DNA of 64,000 nt from the NCBI GenBank assembly GCA_018242505.1, contig JAFEBU010000025.1:16238-80237 (forward strand). The letters run 5' to 3'. Below the pieces are notes generated by a model. It ran no database searches. It had not been told where the DNA came from and saw nothing but the letters and a program-made list of their open reading frames with translations. The stretch's first letter is position 1, and every line of letters starts with the position of its first letter. A program made the translations under genes and the position numbers. Of this stretch, positions 9,065 to 17,917 are shown one piece after another. This DNA is from Pseudomonadota bacterium (GTDB taxonomy: Bacteria; Pseudomonadota; Alphaproteobacteria; Reyranellales; Reyranellaceae).

Positions 9065-10093
9065 CTACCCCCTGGTGACGACGAGCAGCCACGGCGAGAT
9101 GCGCCGAACGGTGGCGCCGTGGGCCGTCGCCAGTTCGCTCAGGGTCTTCACTGGATCGCGCAGGTCGTAGAGGCCGCTGACGTGCTTGGCGGCGAAAGCA
9201 TCGTCATGGACGATGATGGCACCGTGATAGTAGCGGCGCAGCGCATCCACGATCTCGCCGGCCGGCCGGTTGTGTGCGATCAGCTGGCCGCGTTGCCAAT
9301 CGGCGATCTCATCCGGCGCGGCTTTGCCGGTTTCAGCACCCTGGCCCCAAATCACATGAACCCAATCGCCGGGATGCAAATCCGCGGAGGTCGTGGGCGT
9401 CGTGCTGCCGTCTTCGACGCGGACATGGCCGCGCTGGACGGCGACAACGGTGCCGTTGTCGTCGCGGCGCACGTCGAAGGCCGTGCCAAGCACCGTGGCG
9501 ACGGTATCGCCCGCCGCGACGCTGAAGGGCCGCGCCGGATCGTGGGCAACGTCGAAGAACACCTCGCCCTTGAGCAGACGGACCCTGCGCTCGCGGCCGA
9601 CAAAGGCCACGTCGATCGCGCTGTCCGGCGCGAGGCTCACGCGCGAGCCGTCCTCCAGGCTGACGGCGCGCACCTCGCCGGTGGCCGTCGCCACATCGGC
9701 TTGCAGGCGCAACAGCACGCCCGGCAGGACGACGATCATCAGAAGCGCGGTGACGGCGACGCCCGCCGCGCCAATGGTCAGCCGCCGCGGCGTGAACAGG
9801 CGGCGGGCAGCGGCCGGCGGAGGAGGCAGATAGGCAGGCGGCAGCGCGCGCTCGGCCGCGCGTCCGGGGGCGTAACTTGCCCAATGGTCCCGATGCTGGG
9901 CCTCTCCCTTGCCCACGAGATCGTAGGCGCGGGCGGTCCGCGCCCAGATTTCGGCGTTGAGAGCGCTGGCGGCGCGCCACGCCTCGAAGCGGCCCAACAA
10001 CTCGACATCATCCGGCTGGTCAGACAGGAGAACGAGCCAGGCCGCGGCTTCGTTCTCGGCCCGCTCACGCTCTGTCTGGGGCGATGTCGTCAT
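9065..10093 (-). CDS. FecR-type anti-sigma/sigma regulator
   Basis: Inner-membrane regulator of 342 residues that relays receptor occupancy to its FecI sigma factor. Residues 1-45 form the cytoplasmic DUF4880 segment (AAAWLVLLSDQ, then FEAWRAASALNAEIWARTARAYDL). One membrane helix follows at about residues 105-125 (IGAAGVAVTALLMIVVLPGVLL), then the periplasmic FecR domain (EVRAVSLEDGSRVSLAPDSAIDV, LLKGEVFFDVAHD) and a C-terminal DUF4974-like part (VSGLYDLRDPVKTLSELA). It lies 146 bases after fecI and 154 bases before the receptor. It is closely similar to the second FecR at 33031-34077. Confidence 0.92.
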   Translation of the reverse strand: MTTSPQTERERAENEAAAWLVLLSDQPDDVELLGRFEAWRAASALNAEIWARTARAYDLVGKGEAQHRDHWASYAPGRAAERALPPAYLPPPPAAARRLFTPRRLTIGAAGVAVTALLMIVVLPGVLLRLQADVATATGEVRAVSLEDGSRVSLAPDSAIDVAFVGRERRVRLLKGEVFFDVAHDPARPFSVAAGDTVATVLGTAFDVRRDDNGTVVAVQRGHVRVEDGSTTPTTSADLHPGDWVHVIWGQGAETGKAAPDEIADWQRGQLIAHNRPAGEIVDALRRYYHGAIIVHDDAFAAKHVSGLYDLRDPVKTLSELATAHGATVRRISPWLLVVTRG

Positions 10094-10239
10094 GCCGCTC
10101 CCTTGGCCGCTCCCTGGGCCTACGCCGGAAATCAGGGGGCATGTCCGCCGTCCTAGGCGGCGCGGCGCAAGAAGGCTCCCTAGTCAATAAACGCATGGCG
10201 GATTGCTATTTCCAATGGAGCGAAAAGCCATGCCGAAGA

Positions 10240-10737
10240 CTACAGGGCGCGCTGGCAATGACGGACGCCGTCCATCACCAAGACCTGAGCCATCGAGATG
10301 GAAATGCCGAGATGATCCGCGATTTCTTTCAAGGTGCAGCCGCCAAAACGATGCATTTCCATCGCAATACGGGTGCGCTCGGGCAGTTCGCTCATGGCGT
10401 TCATCACCCGTTGCAGGTCGGCGCGAGCGATGGCCTCCTGCTCGGGCGAAGGCCGTTCGTCGGCGACAACCGCTGCGGCCACCTCGACATCGCTGACGAT
10501 ATAGCGATCCTCCAGCACTTCGCGCCGCCGCCGGTCGAGCGCCAGGTTACGAACGACGCGGTAGAGATAGCCGACCGGCTCGTCGAGGAAGCGCTCGGTC
10601 GCCGCCGTGCGGAAGCGCAGGAACGCCTCCTGCACGACATCCTCCGCCCGTCCGGGATCGCCGACGATCCCGTTCGCATATTCCAGCAACTTGCGCCGGT
10701 GGGCGGTATAGAGGGCCAAGGTCCGTTTGTTCGGCAC
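10240..10737 (-). CDS. FecI-type ECF sigma factor
   Basis: ECF sigma-70 factor of 165 residues. Region 2 shows IVGDPGRAEDVVQEAFLRFR and GYLYRVVRNLALDRRRR. Region 4 shows LPERTRIAMEMHRFGGCTL followed by the helix-turn-helix KEIADHLGISISMAQ. It is expected to transcribe the downstream receptor operon when FecR signals. First gene of the minus-strand iron cassette, with a Fur-box-like site 73-87 bases upstream. Very similar to the sigma factor at 32482-32979, so cross-talk between the two cassettes is possible. Confidence 0.93.
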   Translation of the reverse strand: MPNKRTLALYTAHRRKLLEYANGIVGDPGRAEDVVQEAFLRFRTAATERFLDEPVGYLYRVVRNLALDRRRREVLEDRYIVSDVEVAAAVVADERPSPEQEAIARADLQRVMNAMSELPERTRIAMEMHRFGGCTLKEIADHLGISISMAQVLVMDGVRHCQRAL

Positions 10738-10809
10738 GCCGTGGATGTCGTCCCCGCTCCTTCTGAGGCTGGAAGCCGCGACGCATCAAAGTCGGCTCAC
10801 CCGCTCAAT

Positions 10810-10824
10810 TAAGAACCATTCGCA
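10810..10824. promoter_or_regulatory. Fur-box-like palindrome before fecI 1
   Basis: On the minus strand the site reads TGCGAATGGTTCTTA. It agrees at 13 of 15 positions with TGCGAATAGTTCTCA upstream of the second fecI (32425-32439). The TGCGAAT half-site and 7-1-7 layout resemble alphaproteobacterial Fur boxes. It lies 73 bases before the sigma-factor start, in a 292-base spacer that holds nothing else I recognise. Confidence 0.55.
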
Positions 10825-11029
10825 TCAGACTTTTTAGCCGTCGCGCGCGTCCTACGCAATCTCCTCGTCATTCCAAGGGGAAACGGGCCGCGCCGGCGGC
10901 GTCATTGTTGCGGCGCTGCAAATTTGCCGGCTTCGGCGAGGCAATGGTCTATTCCGATTGCGTCACGGCGCGCGCCAGCCGTGAAGGGCGCACTGCGTAC
11001 GTGCAAAGGGGTCGAAGGGAAAGCTAGCG

Positions 11030-11971
11030 TTGCGCGAGGTTACTAAAGACGCAAAACTTTACTTGGGGTCAATATCGGCGAGAGCAAATATGAATGATGC
11101 TGCAGTGTCAAAGATCCAGAGCTTGCCACCTCCTTACTGTTATTATGCGTACGCGGTTTCACAAGATGGCATCGTTGATTACATGCACTACGGCTATTGG
11201 GAAACCGCTACGAAGACCATAGTGGAAGCACAGGAAAATCTTGCCGACTTAATGAAGTCTCATATTCCATTTGATATTGGGCGGATTCTCGATTCAGGTT
11301 GTGGCTTAGGGAGGACTACATGGGATCTTGCTGACAAGGGCTTCGACATCGTCGGAATATCTCCGGATCGAAGCCTGATTTTGGAGGCCCAGCAAAAGTA
11401 CCCCCAAATCGCGGATCGTTTCATCTGCAGCAGCTTTGAGAGATACGAGGTTACAACTAAGTTCGACCTCATATTTTTCCAAGAATCATCTCAATACATC
11501 GATGTCAAACGCTTGTTTCAAAAATGCGCCGCTTTGCTCCAACTCCGTGGCTTCGTGCTAATATGTGATGAAGTTAGATATTCGCATAAGCCGAGATTGT
11601 TCAACCGAAAAGACGATATGCTCAGCTTTGCGTCGATTAACGGATTTGATCTGGTTTGCAATGAAGTCATCACAAGCAATGTGCTTCGTACCAGGAAATT
11701 CTTTACAGAATTTCTCAGGGACAACATCGAAGACATAGTTCGGTTGTTCAGTGTCACCGGCAGGAATGTGAAAGCAGAAGTACTTGATCTGGCTGGTGCA
11801 TGGGACCGCGACACTCAGCTTTTTGAAAGTCACGACTGCGGCTATGAGATTTTTCTTTTCAAGAAGGTATCTTCATCTCGAATCACAGTCGCAGGCTGTT
11901 TGTTTGGTGCGCAATACCTGTTGAAACGACAACTTCGAAATAGCGTTAACCGTTGGCGCAAAAGGACCTAG
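11030..11971 (+). CDS. Class I SAM-dependent methyltransferase
   Basis: Rossmann-fold methyltransferase of about 313 residues. Motif I is ILDSGCGLGRTTWDLAD near residue 86, followed by GFDIVGISPDRSLILEAQ (motif II) and FDLIFFQESSQYI (motif IV). The N terminus has a DGIVDYMHYGYWE segment, as in small-molecule C- or O-methyltransferases. The C-terminal 30 residues are basic. The start is TTG 11030 or, with good context, ATG 11090 (MNDAAVSK). The gene is visibly more AT-rich than its neighbours, borders a pseudogene patch and has no functional partner beside it, which suggests recent acquisition. Substrate unknown. Confidence 0.78.
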   Translation: MREVTKDAKLYLGSISARANMNDAAVSKIQSLPPPYCYYAYAVSQDGIVDYMHYGYWETATKTIVEAQENLADLMKSHIPFDIGRILDSGCGLGRTTWDLADKGFDIVGISPDRSLILEAQQKYPQIADRFICSSFERYEVTTKFDLIFFQESSQYIDVKRLFQKCAALLQLRGFVLICDEVRYSHKPRLFNRKDDMLSFASINGFDLVCNEVITSNVLRTRKFFTEFLRDNIEDIVRLFSVTGRNVKAEVLDLAGAWDRDTQLFESHDCGYEIFLFKKVSSSRITVAGCLFGAQYLLKRQLRNSVNRWRKRT

Positions 11972-11993
11972 TCGGTCCCGTGAGCCCTTTTTT
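11964..11993 (+). terminator. Weak hairpin plus T-run after the methyltransferase
   Basis: GGACC (11964-11968), loop TAGTC containing the stop codon, GGTCC (11974-11978), then six T at 11988-11993. The stem is short and the T-run is 9 bases away, so this is only a possible intrinsic terminator. Confidence 0.3.
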
Positions 11994-12667
11994 GCATCGT
12001 CTACCGCGCTCATCGTGGCCGCAAACCGACCGCCTGAGTTATTGGAAGAGGTGCGATTCACAAAAGAGGCGTTTGTTGCTGACTCAGTATTGAGTGACAC
12101 TTTTACACTGAGCTCTGCCTGATTGATATCATTGAGCATGGGCCAATGGTATGCCGTAGGCCCGTCTTTGCCGCGTCGCGGAGCGCTCGCGTGGTACAGC
12201 GCGCCGACCTCGCACTGGCACGCTCTCCATTGGAGGTTCGCCAGGCTGCGCCTGTGATGGCCGTGATGATGGTGCTTCCGATTAGCATGCACGTGATGCT
12301 CTTCTGCACGGTCGCCCCGTCCTTGATCACTGCGTCTGGAAGGTAGTTGAGGGCACCAGCGTCGTCTCGAGATTGTACAACAGGTGGTCCGCGTTTTGAT
12401 AATGTAAGCTATGGGTCTGGTCGCATTCGCTATCTCACCCATACTTTGCGGCGACGACTGAGATCAGGGTACCCAGTTCGCACTTTCTTTGCGCAGTTAA
12501 GCGATAATGTCCTTGTGAGATGATGCACCTTTGCATGAACCGAATGTTGAATCACTCTTTTGTACTGAGTGGGCTCTGGGCTCAGTGAGGCTGTCACGGT
12601 CCCCAGCGTTGCCCCGGATGAGCAACGGGTCGGACATGAGGGTGTGCGTTTCGCAACACCGGAAAAG
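11972..12667. other. Gene-poor stretch with IS-end-like repeats
   Basis: About 700 bases without a supportable gene. Near 12080-12110 there is a small palindrome, ACTCA-GTAT-TGAGT, followed by CACTTTTACACTGAG. Near 12550-12590 there are related strings, ACTCTTTTGTACTGAGTG and CTCAGTGAGG, in an ACTGAG-N11-CTCAGT arrangement. Repeated ACTGAGT/ACTCAGT blocks of this style occur at ends of some insertion sequences. The DNA between them encodes nothing I can name, so at most this is a decayed element. Confidence 0.3.
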
Positions 12668-13411
12668 GTGGCAAACGTGGAAAGGCCCGACCGGCAAGGT
12701 CGCTGCGGTGACGGGCGGAGCATCAAGGGTCGGTGAGGCGACGTCAGGCGTTTCGTCACCGAGGGCGCGAGCGTTGCATTCTGCGATCGGGATGGTGATC
12801 GCGGCCAGCGCTTGGTGACCGAACTCGAAAACGCCGGCGCCAAGGTCGCCTTCACGCAGGCTGATGTTGGTACCGAGGCTGCATGCCTCGCCTTCATCAG
12901 CGGTGCGGCGCAGTGGTTTGGTCGCCTCCGACATCCTCATCAACAACGCCGGCATCCGCAAATACGAGAAGGTGGATGAGGCGAGCGCGGCGAACTGGAA
13001 CGAGATCCTCAGCGTCAATCTGATGAGCCACGTTTTCTGTGCTAAAGTGGCCGTCCCGCTGATGCGTCGCGACAAGGGCGGCGCCATCGTCAACGTCGCC
13101 TCTGCCCGGTCCGTCGTCGCGGGTGGCGGCAACCTGCAGTATGACACGACCAAGGCTGCAATCGCGGGGTTGACGCGGGCGCTCGCTGCTGACCATTCGC
13201 CGGAAGGCATTCGTGTGAACGCCGTCGGCCCCGGTCCGATCTTCACGCCGTTCCATGAGCGCCGCATCTTGGCTGCCGGCCAAACCGTCGAGCGATACAA
13301 CGCCCAGGCGGCACGAGGCACCATGCTGAAGCGCCCGGGCAGGGCCGAGGAGGTCGCGACGCAATCCTGTTTTTGGCCTCCGACGACGCCTCCTACGGGT
13401 ACAGAATCTAG
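12668..13411 (+). pseudogene. Frameshifted short-chain dehydrogenase/reductase
   Basis: SDR homology continues across several frames. It begins with TGKVAAVTGGASRVGEAT (near 12691-12745), shifts to RRFVTEGASVAFCDRDGD (from about 12748), shifts again at about 12925 to DILINNAGIRKYEKVDEA, and runs through the catalytic region (VNVASARS, YDTTKAA) and [14 protein letters not shown]. It shifts once more near 13360 to AILFLASDDASY and stops at TAG 13409, before the usual TG-x4-VDGG ending. At least three frameshifts and a missing C terminus make it non-functional. The likely original start is GTG 12668, with a further shift near 12685. It was once a FabG-like oxidoreductase. Confidence 0.85.
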
Positions 13412-13791
13412 TCGCCGACATATGCTACGGCTTCGATTTCCACCTTCATGCGAGGATCGACGAGCGCCTTGACCTCGACCAAAGTCGACGCCGGCTTGTG
13501 ATTCCCGAAGTAACGCTGGCGTATCGGGTTAATGCTTGCCCGTTCCATGACATCAGTCATGAACACCAGCACCTTGACCACCTGATCGGGCCGCCCGCCC
13601 GCATGGCGCAAGCAGGTATCGATCGACTTCAAAGCAATCTCGAACTGGCTGACGGTGTCCGATGGGATAGTGCCATCCGCCGTCATTCCGACCATGCCGG
13701 AGAGGTATATGAAGTCGCCGGCCCTGACGACATGGCAGTAGTGGCTAACCGGCTCCAGCTCATCGGGAACCATGAACCGCTCGATGGGCAT
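13408..13791 (-). CDS. RidA/YjgF-family protein
   Basis: A 127-residue RidA (Rid/YER057c/UK114) protein; the family deaminates reactive enamine/imine intermediates or serves in catabolic ring-opening pathways. Landmarks are FIYLSGMVGMTADGTIPSDTVSQ, LRHAGGRPDQVVKVLVFMTD and PASTLVEVKALVDPRMKVEIEAVAYV. The conserved Arg of deaminase-active RidA (usually in an R-x-C/V-x-V context) is not clear: the corresponding strand reads ASTLVEVKAL, so this may be a Rid subgroup with another activity. ATG 13791 has AGGAG nine bases upstream; the longer open frame beyond it is not coding. It follows the nitroreductase on the same strand after about 140 bases. Confidence 0.85.
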   Translation of the reverse strand: MPIERFMVPDELEPVSHYCHVVRAGDFIYLSGMVGMTADGTIPSDTVSQFEIALKSIDTCLRHAGGRPDQVVKVLVFMTDVMERASINPIRQRYFGNHKPASTLVEVKALVDPRMKVEIEAVAYVGD

Positions 13792-13930
13792 GAGGCTTAT
13801 CTCCTGTTGCGCGATCAGTGAGCCTATCATCCCCGATTCGGGACACCAACGAGCTGTCAGATCGCAGCAAGATCGAGCTGCCTCGTGTCGAGGATGGCAG
13901 AACGTATCTGTGTAGCGCTTTATGGTCCAT

Positions 13931-14608
13931 CTAGTCGTTGAAACCGACGAAAACGGTGGCTTCGGCGACAGATTTTCGTTCGGACACGACCGCATTTGCC
14001 GGGAAGCTTTCATCCGGCCAGCCCAGCGCAATGCTTTTCATGATCACTTGATCCGCGGCTATTCCGGCGTGCTCACGCACCACAGGGGATTGCATGATGC
14101 CCTGGCTGTTGATCACGGCGCCCAGCCCGCGCGACCAGGCAGCATTGACCAGGGCGGTAGTCACGGCGCCGCAATCGAACGGCGTATCGTCGCTGCCGTC
14201 CAGTACACGGTCATAGGTCACGATCACGCACACAGGCGCGTCGAACTGACGGAAGCCGCGCAATACCCAATCCTGGCGCATTTCCTTGTCATCGCGCGCA
14301 ATCCCCATGGCGGAGAACAATTGCTTGGCGACGCCAATCTGCCTGTCTCGGTGCCGACCTGCAAAGGGTTGACCCGTGCGGAACTCACGCGACTGCGGCA
14401 CGCCTGCCACCATCCGCTCCGTGTTGCCGGCACGGATCCGATCCAGCGGTTCGCCGGTGATGATATAGAAGTTCCAAGGCTGGGTGTTCATCGACGACGG
14501 AGCACGCATCGCCAAGCCGATGATTTCCTCGATCAGCGCCTTGGGTACTGGATCGGGTTTATAGCCGCGGATGCTCCGGCGACCGAGGATAACATCATCA
14601 AACTTCAT
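13931..14608 (-). CDS. Nitroreductase-family flavoprotein
   Basis: FMN-dependent nitroreductase-family oxidoreductase of 225 residues. It opens with the family signature RRSIRGYKPDPVPKALIEEII and SSMNTQPWNFYIITG. The C-terminal half has TTALVNAAWSRGLGAVINSQG and IALGWPDESFPANAVVSERKSV, a typical flavin-binding tail. I chose ATG 14608 (MKFDDVILGRRS) because the signature starts about 10 residues later; the longer frame to 14725 adds an unrelated sequence. Its physiological substrate cannot be read from sequence. It lies upstream of ridA on the same strand. Confidence 0.88.
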   Translation of the reverse strand: MKFDDVILGRRSIRGYKPDPVPKALIEEIIGLAMRAPSSMNTQPWNFYIITGEPLDRIRAGNTERMVAGVPQSREFRTGQPFAGRHRDRQIGVAKQLFSAMGIARDDKEMRQDWVLRGFRQFDAPVCVIVTYDRVLDGSDDTPFDCGAVTTALVNAAWSRGLGAVINSQGIMQSPVVREHAGIAADQVIMKSIALGWPDESFPANAVVSERKSVAEATVFVGFND

Positions 14609-14728
14609 TTTGTTTGGGATTCTCCGGATGACTCCTGAATTGGCTCGAGTTTTCGCGACTTCTCGACGCTCGCGCAAGATACGCGCAAAATGCGCACCCT
14701 GAGGTGTAGCTAGGATGCTACCCACGGC

Positions 14729-16024
14729 CTATTGGAACCCCGCGACCGGAAGGCTCGCCGGGCCCGGCCGCCGGTCCGCGAGCAGGCGCCGCGCCTCCGC
14801 ATCACGTCCGGACTTCAGGTAGGCTCGCAACAACGTCGCTTCCACCAAATCCACCTGCGCTCGGCTGCCGCCCATACGTTCCCGTTCGGGCAGCATGGAC
14901 ACGATCAGGTCGATTGCGGCGGCATGATCACCCCGCTGGAAGGCCACAAAGGCACGCGCTACCGCGGGGATGACTGAACCAGAGGGATAGCGGCCCGCTC
15001 TTACCAGCTCCTGGATGGCCTGGACCCAGCCCTCCAACGCGTCGTCATGACCGGCGACGGCATACACGAGCGCGACATGCCAATCGGCAAGAGAAAAGCC
15101 CGGTCGTGGAATTTTCTCTCTCGCGTAGTCTTGTAGCTTCGCCCAGCGCGCGTGATCCCGGGGATGGCCCGCCAGTTCCGCTCGCCACAGAAACGAGGAG
15201 GAATCCGAGAGCTTCTGATGCACGGCGCCATGATGATCGTCCGCCGAAAAGGCGTCGTTGTAGAGCCGAAGCCCCGCTTGCAAATTGCCAGCGTGCAATT
15301 CGAACAAGCCAAGGTGCCAGTTCAGGTGGCCGAACAAGCCGCCCTTGCGATCATAAGACGGCAGCCAGTCCCGCATGAAGGCGATGCCACTGTCCCGCTC
15401 GCCGGTTTCATAGCAGAGATGGGCGAAGGCGTGGGCGGCATAGGCGTTGCGCCGGACCTGGGCCAAGGACCGTTCTATCTTGGGGCGTGCCGCGCCGTGC
15501 TGACCGATTTCCGATAGCGCCATGCCGTGATGGGCCTCGAACCACCAATCCTCGCCGTACTGCGGGGCGAGCTGGTCTAGAAAATCGACAAGGCCCTGTT
15601 CCCGGCCAGCGAGGCCGGACATCCCGATCAACCCACCCTGGTTGGCGGCGAGGCTCAGCACCAGGGCATCGCGCGGCCACGTGTCTACATGGACGCGGAT
15701 AGCGGCCAGCGCCGCAACAGCTTGGCCAGCGAAGAGGTGACGAAAGACATCGATGTGGCTGAGGTCGCGCGCCGAACCTCGGTTACTGAGCGACAGTGCG
15801 GTGGCGAGGGACTCACGCATAGCCGCGGGGTTGCCCGTGAGCTGAGAAGCGCGGGCCTTGCCGATATGGGCCAGGGCGAAACCTGGATCGGCGACGATGG
15901 CGCGGTCAAACGACGAGGCGGCACCGGGATAGACGGTCAGCAGGAGGTCGACGCCTTCGACGTAGGCATCGCGCGCGGCGGCGACGGTGGTGGATACTTT
16001 GAGGCCGTAGCGATCCGTCAGCAT
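14729..16024 (-). CDS. TPR-containing protein (TTC38-like)
   Basis: A protein of about 431 residues made of helical repeats, resembling the tetratricopeptide-repeat protein 38 family. Recognisable pieces are FDRAIVADPGFALAHIGKARA, HIDVFRHLFAGQAVAAL, WWFEAHHGMALSEIGQH, YAAHAFAHLCYETGER and GHLNWHLGLFELHAGN. No signal peptide or enzyme motif is seen. ATG 16024 (MLTDRYGLKVS) is preferred over the ATG at 16090, since homology-like sequence begins there. It ends 4 bases beyond the longest upstream extension of the nitroreductase frame and points the same way, so the TPR, nitroreductase and RidA genes may form one transcript. Cellular role unknown. Confidence 0.75.
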   Translation of the reverse strand: MLTDRYGLKVSTTVAAARDAYVEGVDLLLTVYPGAASSFDRAIVADPGFALAHIGKARASQLTGNPAAMRESLATALSLSNRGSARDLSHIDVFRHLFAGQAVAALAAIRVHVDTWPRDALVLSLAANQGGLIGMSGLAGREQGLVDFLDQLAPQYGEDWWFEAHHGMALSEIGQHGAARPKIERSLAQVRRNAYAAHAFAHLCYETGERDSGIAFMRDWLPSYDRKGGLFGHLNWHLGLFELHAGNLQAGLRLYNDAFSADDHHGAVHQKLSDSSSFLWRAELAGHPRDHARWAKLQDYAREKIPRPGFSLADWHVALVYAVAGHDDALEGWVQAIQELVRAGRYPSGSVIPAVARAFVAFQRGDHAAAIDLIVSMLPERERMGGSRAQVDLVEATLLRAYLKSGRDAEARRLLADRRPGPASLPVAGFQ

Positions 16025-16376
16025 GTCACCAGCCCCACTCAGTATCGTCGCTTGGAACACGCTTTGGACACATTGCTCTTGGCGCTCCATTCAACGCGTT
16101 TCGCGATCAGAAGCGTATTCGCTTTCCCACCGCCAGCGAAACGAGTTTACCTTCATCGAAGGCGTTGGCCAGCGCCGACATGGTGCGCCACCCGGTGCAG
16201 TGACGAGAATCTGGACCTCGACGGAGTCGACAGAGGCAAGGCCAGTCATGCGCTATCCCTCGTTCATTCCCGTTGCACGGCCATCATCAAGCCGACAGCT
16301 TGCCACCAGAAATCAAAACCATACGATATCTGGCTTGATCATGGAGATCCTGATCAGGGCAGATTTGGAGAGAACA

Positions 16377-17072
16377 GTGGGTGAGGAAGTTAGGATCACT
16401 GCCGCCGATGGCAGAACGTTCGCGGGGTATCTGGCATTGCCGGCACGCACACCAGCGCCTGGCCTGATCGTGTTGCCGGAGATCTTCAACACCAATGCGC
16501 ACATCCGCTCGGTGGCGGATGGCTACGCAGCGGATGGGTTCGTGGCCCTCGCGCCCGACGTCTTTTGGCGGCAGGAGGCGGGGAGCTACCTGCCCTATAC
16601 CGACGAAGGCCGGGCGAAGGCGTATTCGCTCCGCGCCCAGTTGGACACGGACCAGTTTACGCGTGACCTAGGCGATGCCATTGCCGCGTTGCGGGCGCGC
16701 CCAGACTGTACCGGTAAGATCGGGGTGATGGGGTTCTGCCTGGGTGGCATGTTCGCCTACCTCGCCAGCACGCGGCTGCCGATTGACGCAGCAGTCAGCT
16801 ACTATGGCGTGCAGATCGATCAGTATCTCGGCGAGGCCGACCGCCTTAAGTGCCCGCTCCTCATGCACTTCGCCGAGAACGATCCGCATGTCCCAGCACA
16901 GACCGTATCGGGGATCCAGGCACGCCTCGGCGGACTGGGCAGCGTGAGCATCCATATCTATCCCGGCACGGAGCACGGCTTCAATCGCCAGGGATACCCG
17001 CCGTACAACGAGGCAGCAGCTGCGGAGGCGCGGCAGCGCACGATCGCGCATTTCCGCCATCTCTTGTCTTAG
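16377..17072 (+). CDS. Dienelactone hydrolase family protein
   Basis: Alpha/beta hydrolase of about 231 residues of the dienelactone hydrolase (carboxymethylenebutenolidase) family, which hydrolyses dienelactones in chlorocatechol/protocatechuate-type pathways. The triad is C121 in GFCLGG, D169 in AENDPHVP and H200 in GTEHGFNR. The N terminus EEVRITAADGRTFAGYLALP matches the family's first strand, so I prefer GTG 16377, which has GGAG six bases upstream. ATG 16341 would add 12 residues without a ribosome site. It is not beside the aromatic cluster at 49-64 kb but could serve similar catabolism. A broken rhodanese gene follows. Confidence 0.88.
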   Translation: MGEEVRITAADGRTFAGYLALPARTPAPGLIVLPEIFNTNAHIRSVADGYAADGFVALAPDVFWRQEAGSYLPYTDEGRAKAYSLRAQLDTDQFTRDLGDAIAALRARPDCTGKIGVMGFCLGGMFAYLASTRLPIDAAVSYYGVQIDQYLGEADRLKCPLLMHFAENDPHVPAQTVSGIQARLGGLGSVSIHIYPGTEHGFNRQGYPPYNEAAAAEARQRTIAHFRHLLS

Positions 17073-17110
17073 CCTCGCGGCGCACGACAGGTTCAGTCGG
17101 GGAGGAGCGC

Positions 17111-17690
17111 GTGGGCGGACAGGTGACCGGGATAGATGCAAAGGAACTGAGGGCCCGCCTGCACGACGGCGGGGAGGTCGCCTTGCTGGACGCGCGCGAG
17201 GAACTGCCTTCGGTCGGCGCCATCTGTTGATGGCTTCATGCGTGCCGTTGAGCCGCCTGGAATTGCTGGTCGACGATCTGGTGCTCCGGCGCGCGACACG
17301 CGTGGCGTGGTGCGACGACAACGAAGGCCTGGCGGCGCGCGGCGCAGCGAAGATGGCGGCCTTGGATACGGGAACGTGGCGCCGCTCGACGGCGGGATCG
17401 CGGCCTGGGAGGCAATGCGCTTTCGCATCTACAGCGGCGTTCACGTACCGAGCAAGGCCTTCGCCGAAGTGGTCGAGCACGGAGCGGCCACCCCTGGATA
17501 TCCGCTGACGAACTGAAAGCGCTGATCGACCGGAAGGCAGACATCGCGATCTACGGCAGCCGGTCGTTCAAGGAGTATCACAACAATAGCATCCCTACGG
17601 CAGTCAGCCTGCCGGGAGCGGAGCTGGTCTATCGCTTCGCCCACCTCATGCCCTCGTCGGCCACTACTGTCATCGTCAATTTGCACTGTG
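17111..17690 (+). pseudogene. Broken multi-domain rhodanese (sulfurtransferase)
   Basis: Rhodanese homology is spread over frames. It starts at GTG 17111 (after GGAGGAG) with VTGIDAKELRARLHDG and EVALLDAREELP. It stops at about 17228, resumes as LELLVDDLVLRRATRVAWCDDNEG (17253 on), shifts to GNVAPLDGGIAAWEAMRF and YSGVHVPSKAFAEVVEHG, then to ELKALIDRKADIAIYGSRSF and PTAVSLPGAELVYRFA. Homology ends after TTVIVN near 17685, before the catalytic-Cys loop of that domain. Intact relatives are tandem-rhodanese proteins of over 500 residues, so this is both frameshifted and truncated. Confidence 0.8.
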
Positions 17691-17917
17691 TCAGCCCAAC
17701 GCGGCGGCCCCCGTTCGTCCAGATCGGCTCGGCTCTGCCAAAAAGTGCCCAGTCCATCTTTTCGAGCGCCAGTGCTCCGTAATTATATGCCGTACGAAGT
17801 TAGACATGAGGGATGTCGCCCTCATTGGATGCCCCCCTGACGAACCTCGCCTGCCGCCGTCGACTGCGATCGTATGGATACTCCTGACGGGTACGGGGGC
17901 ATTCGCTTTGCTTCACT

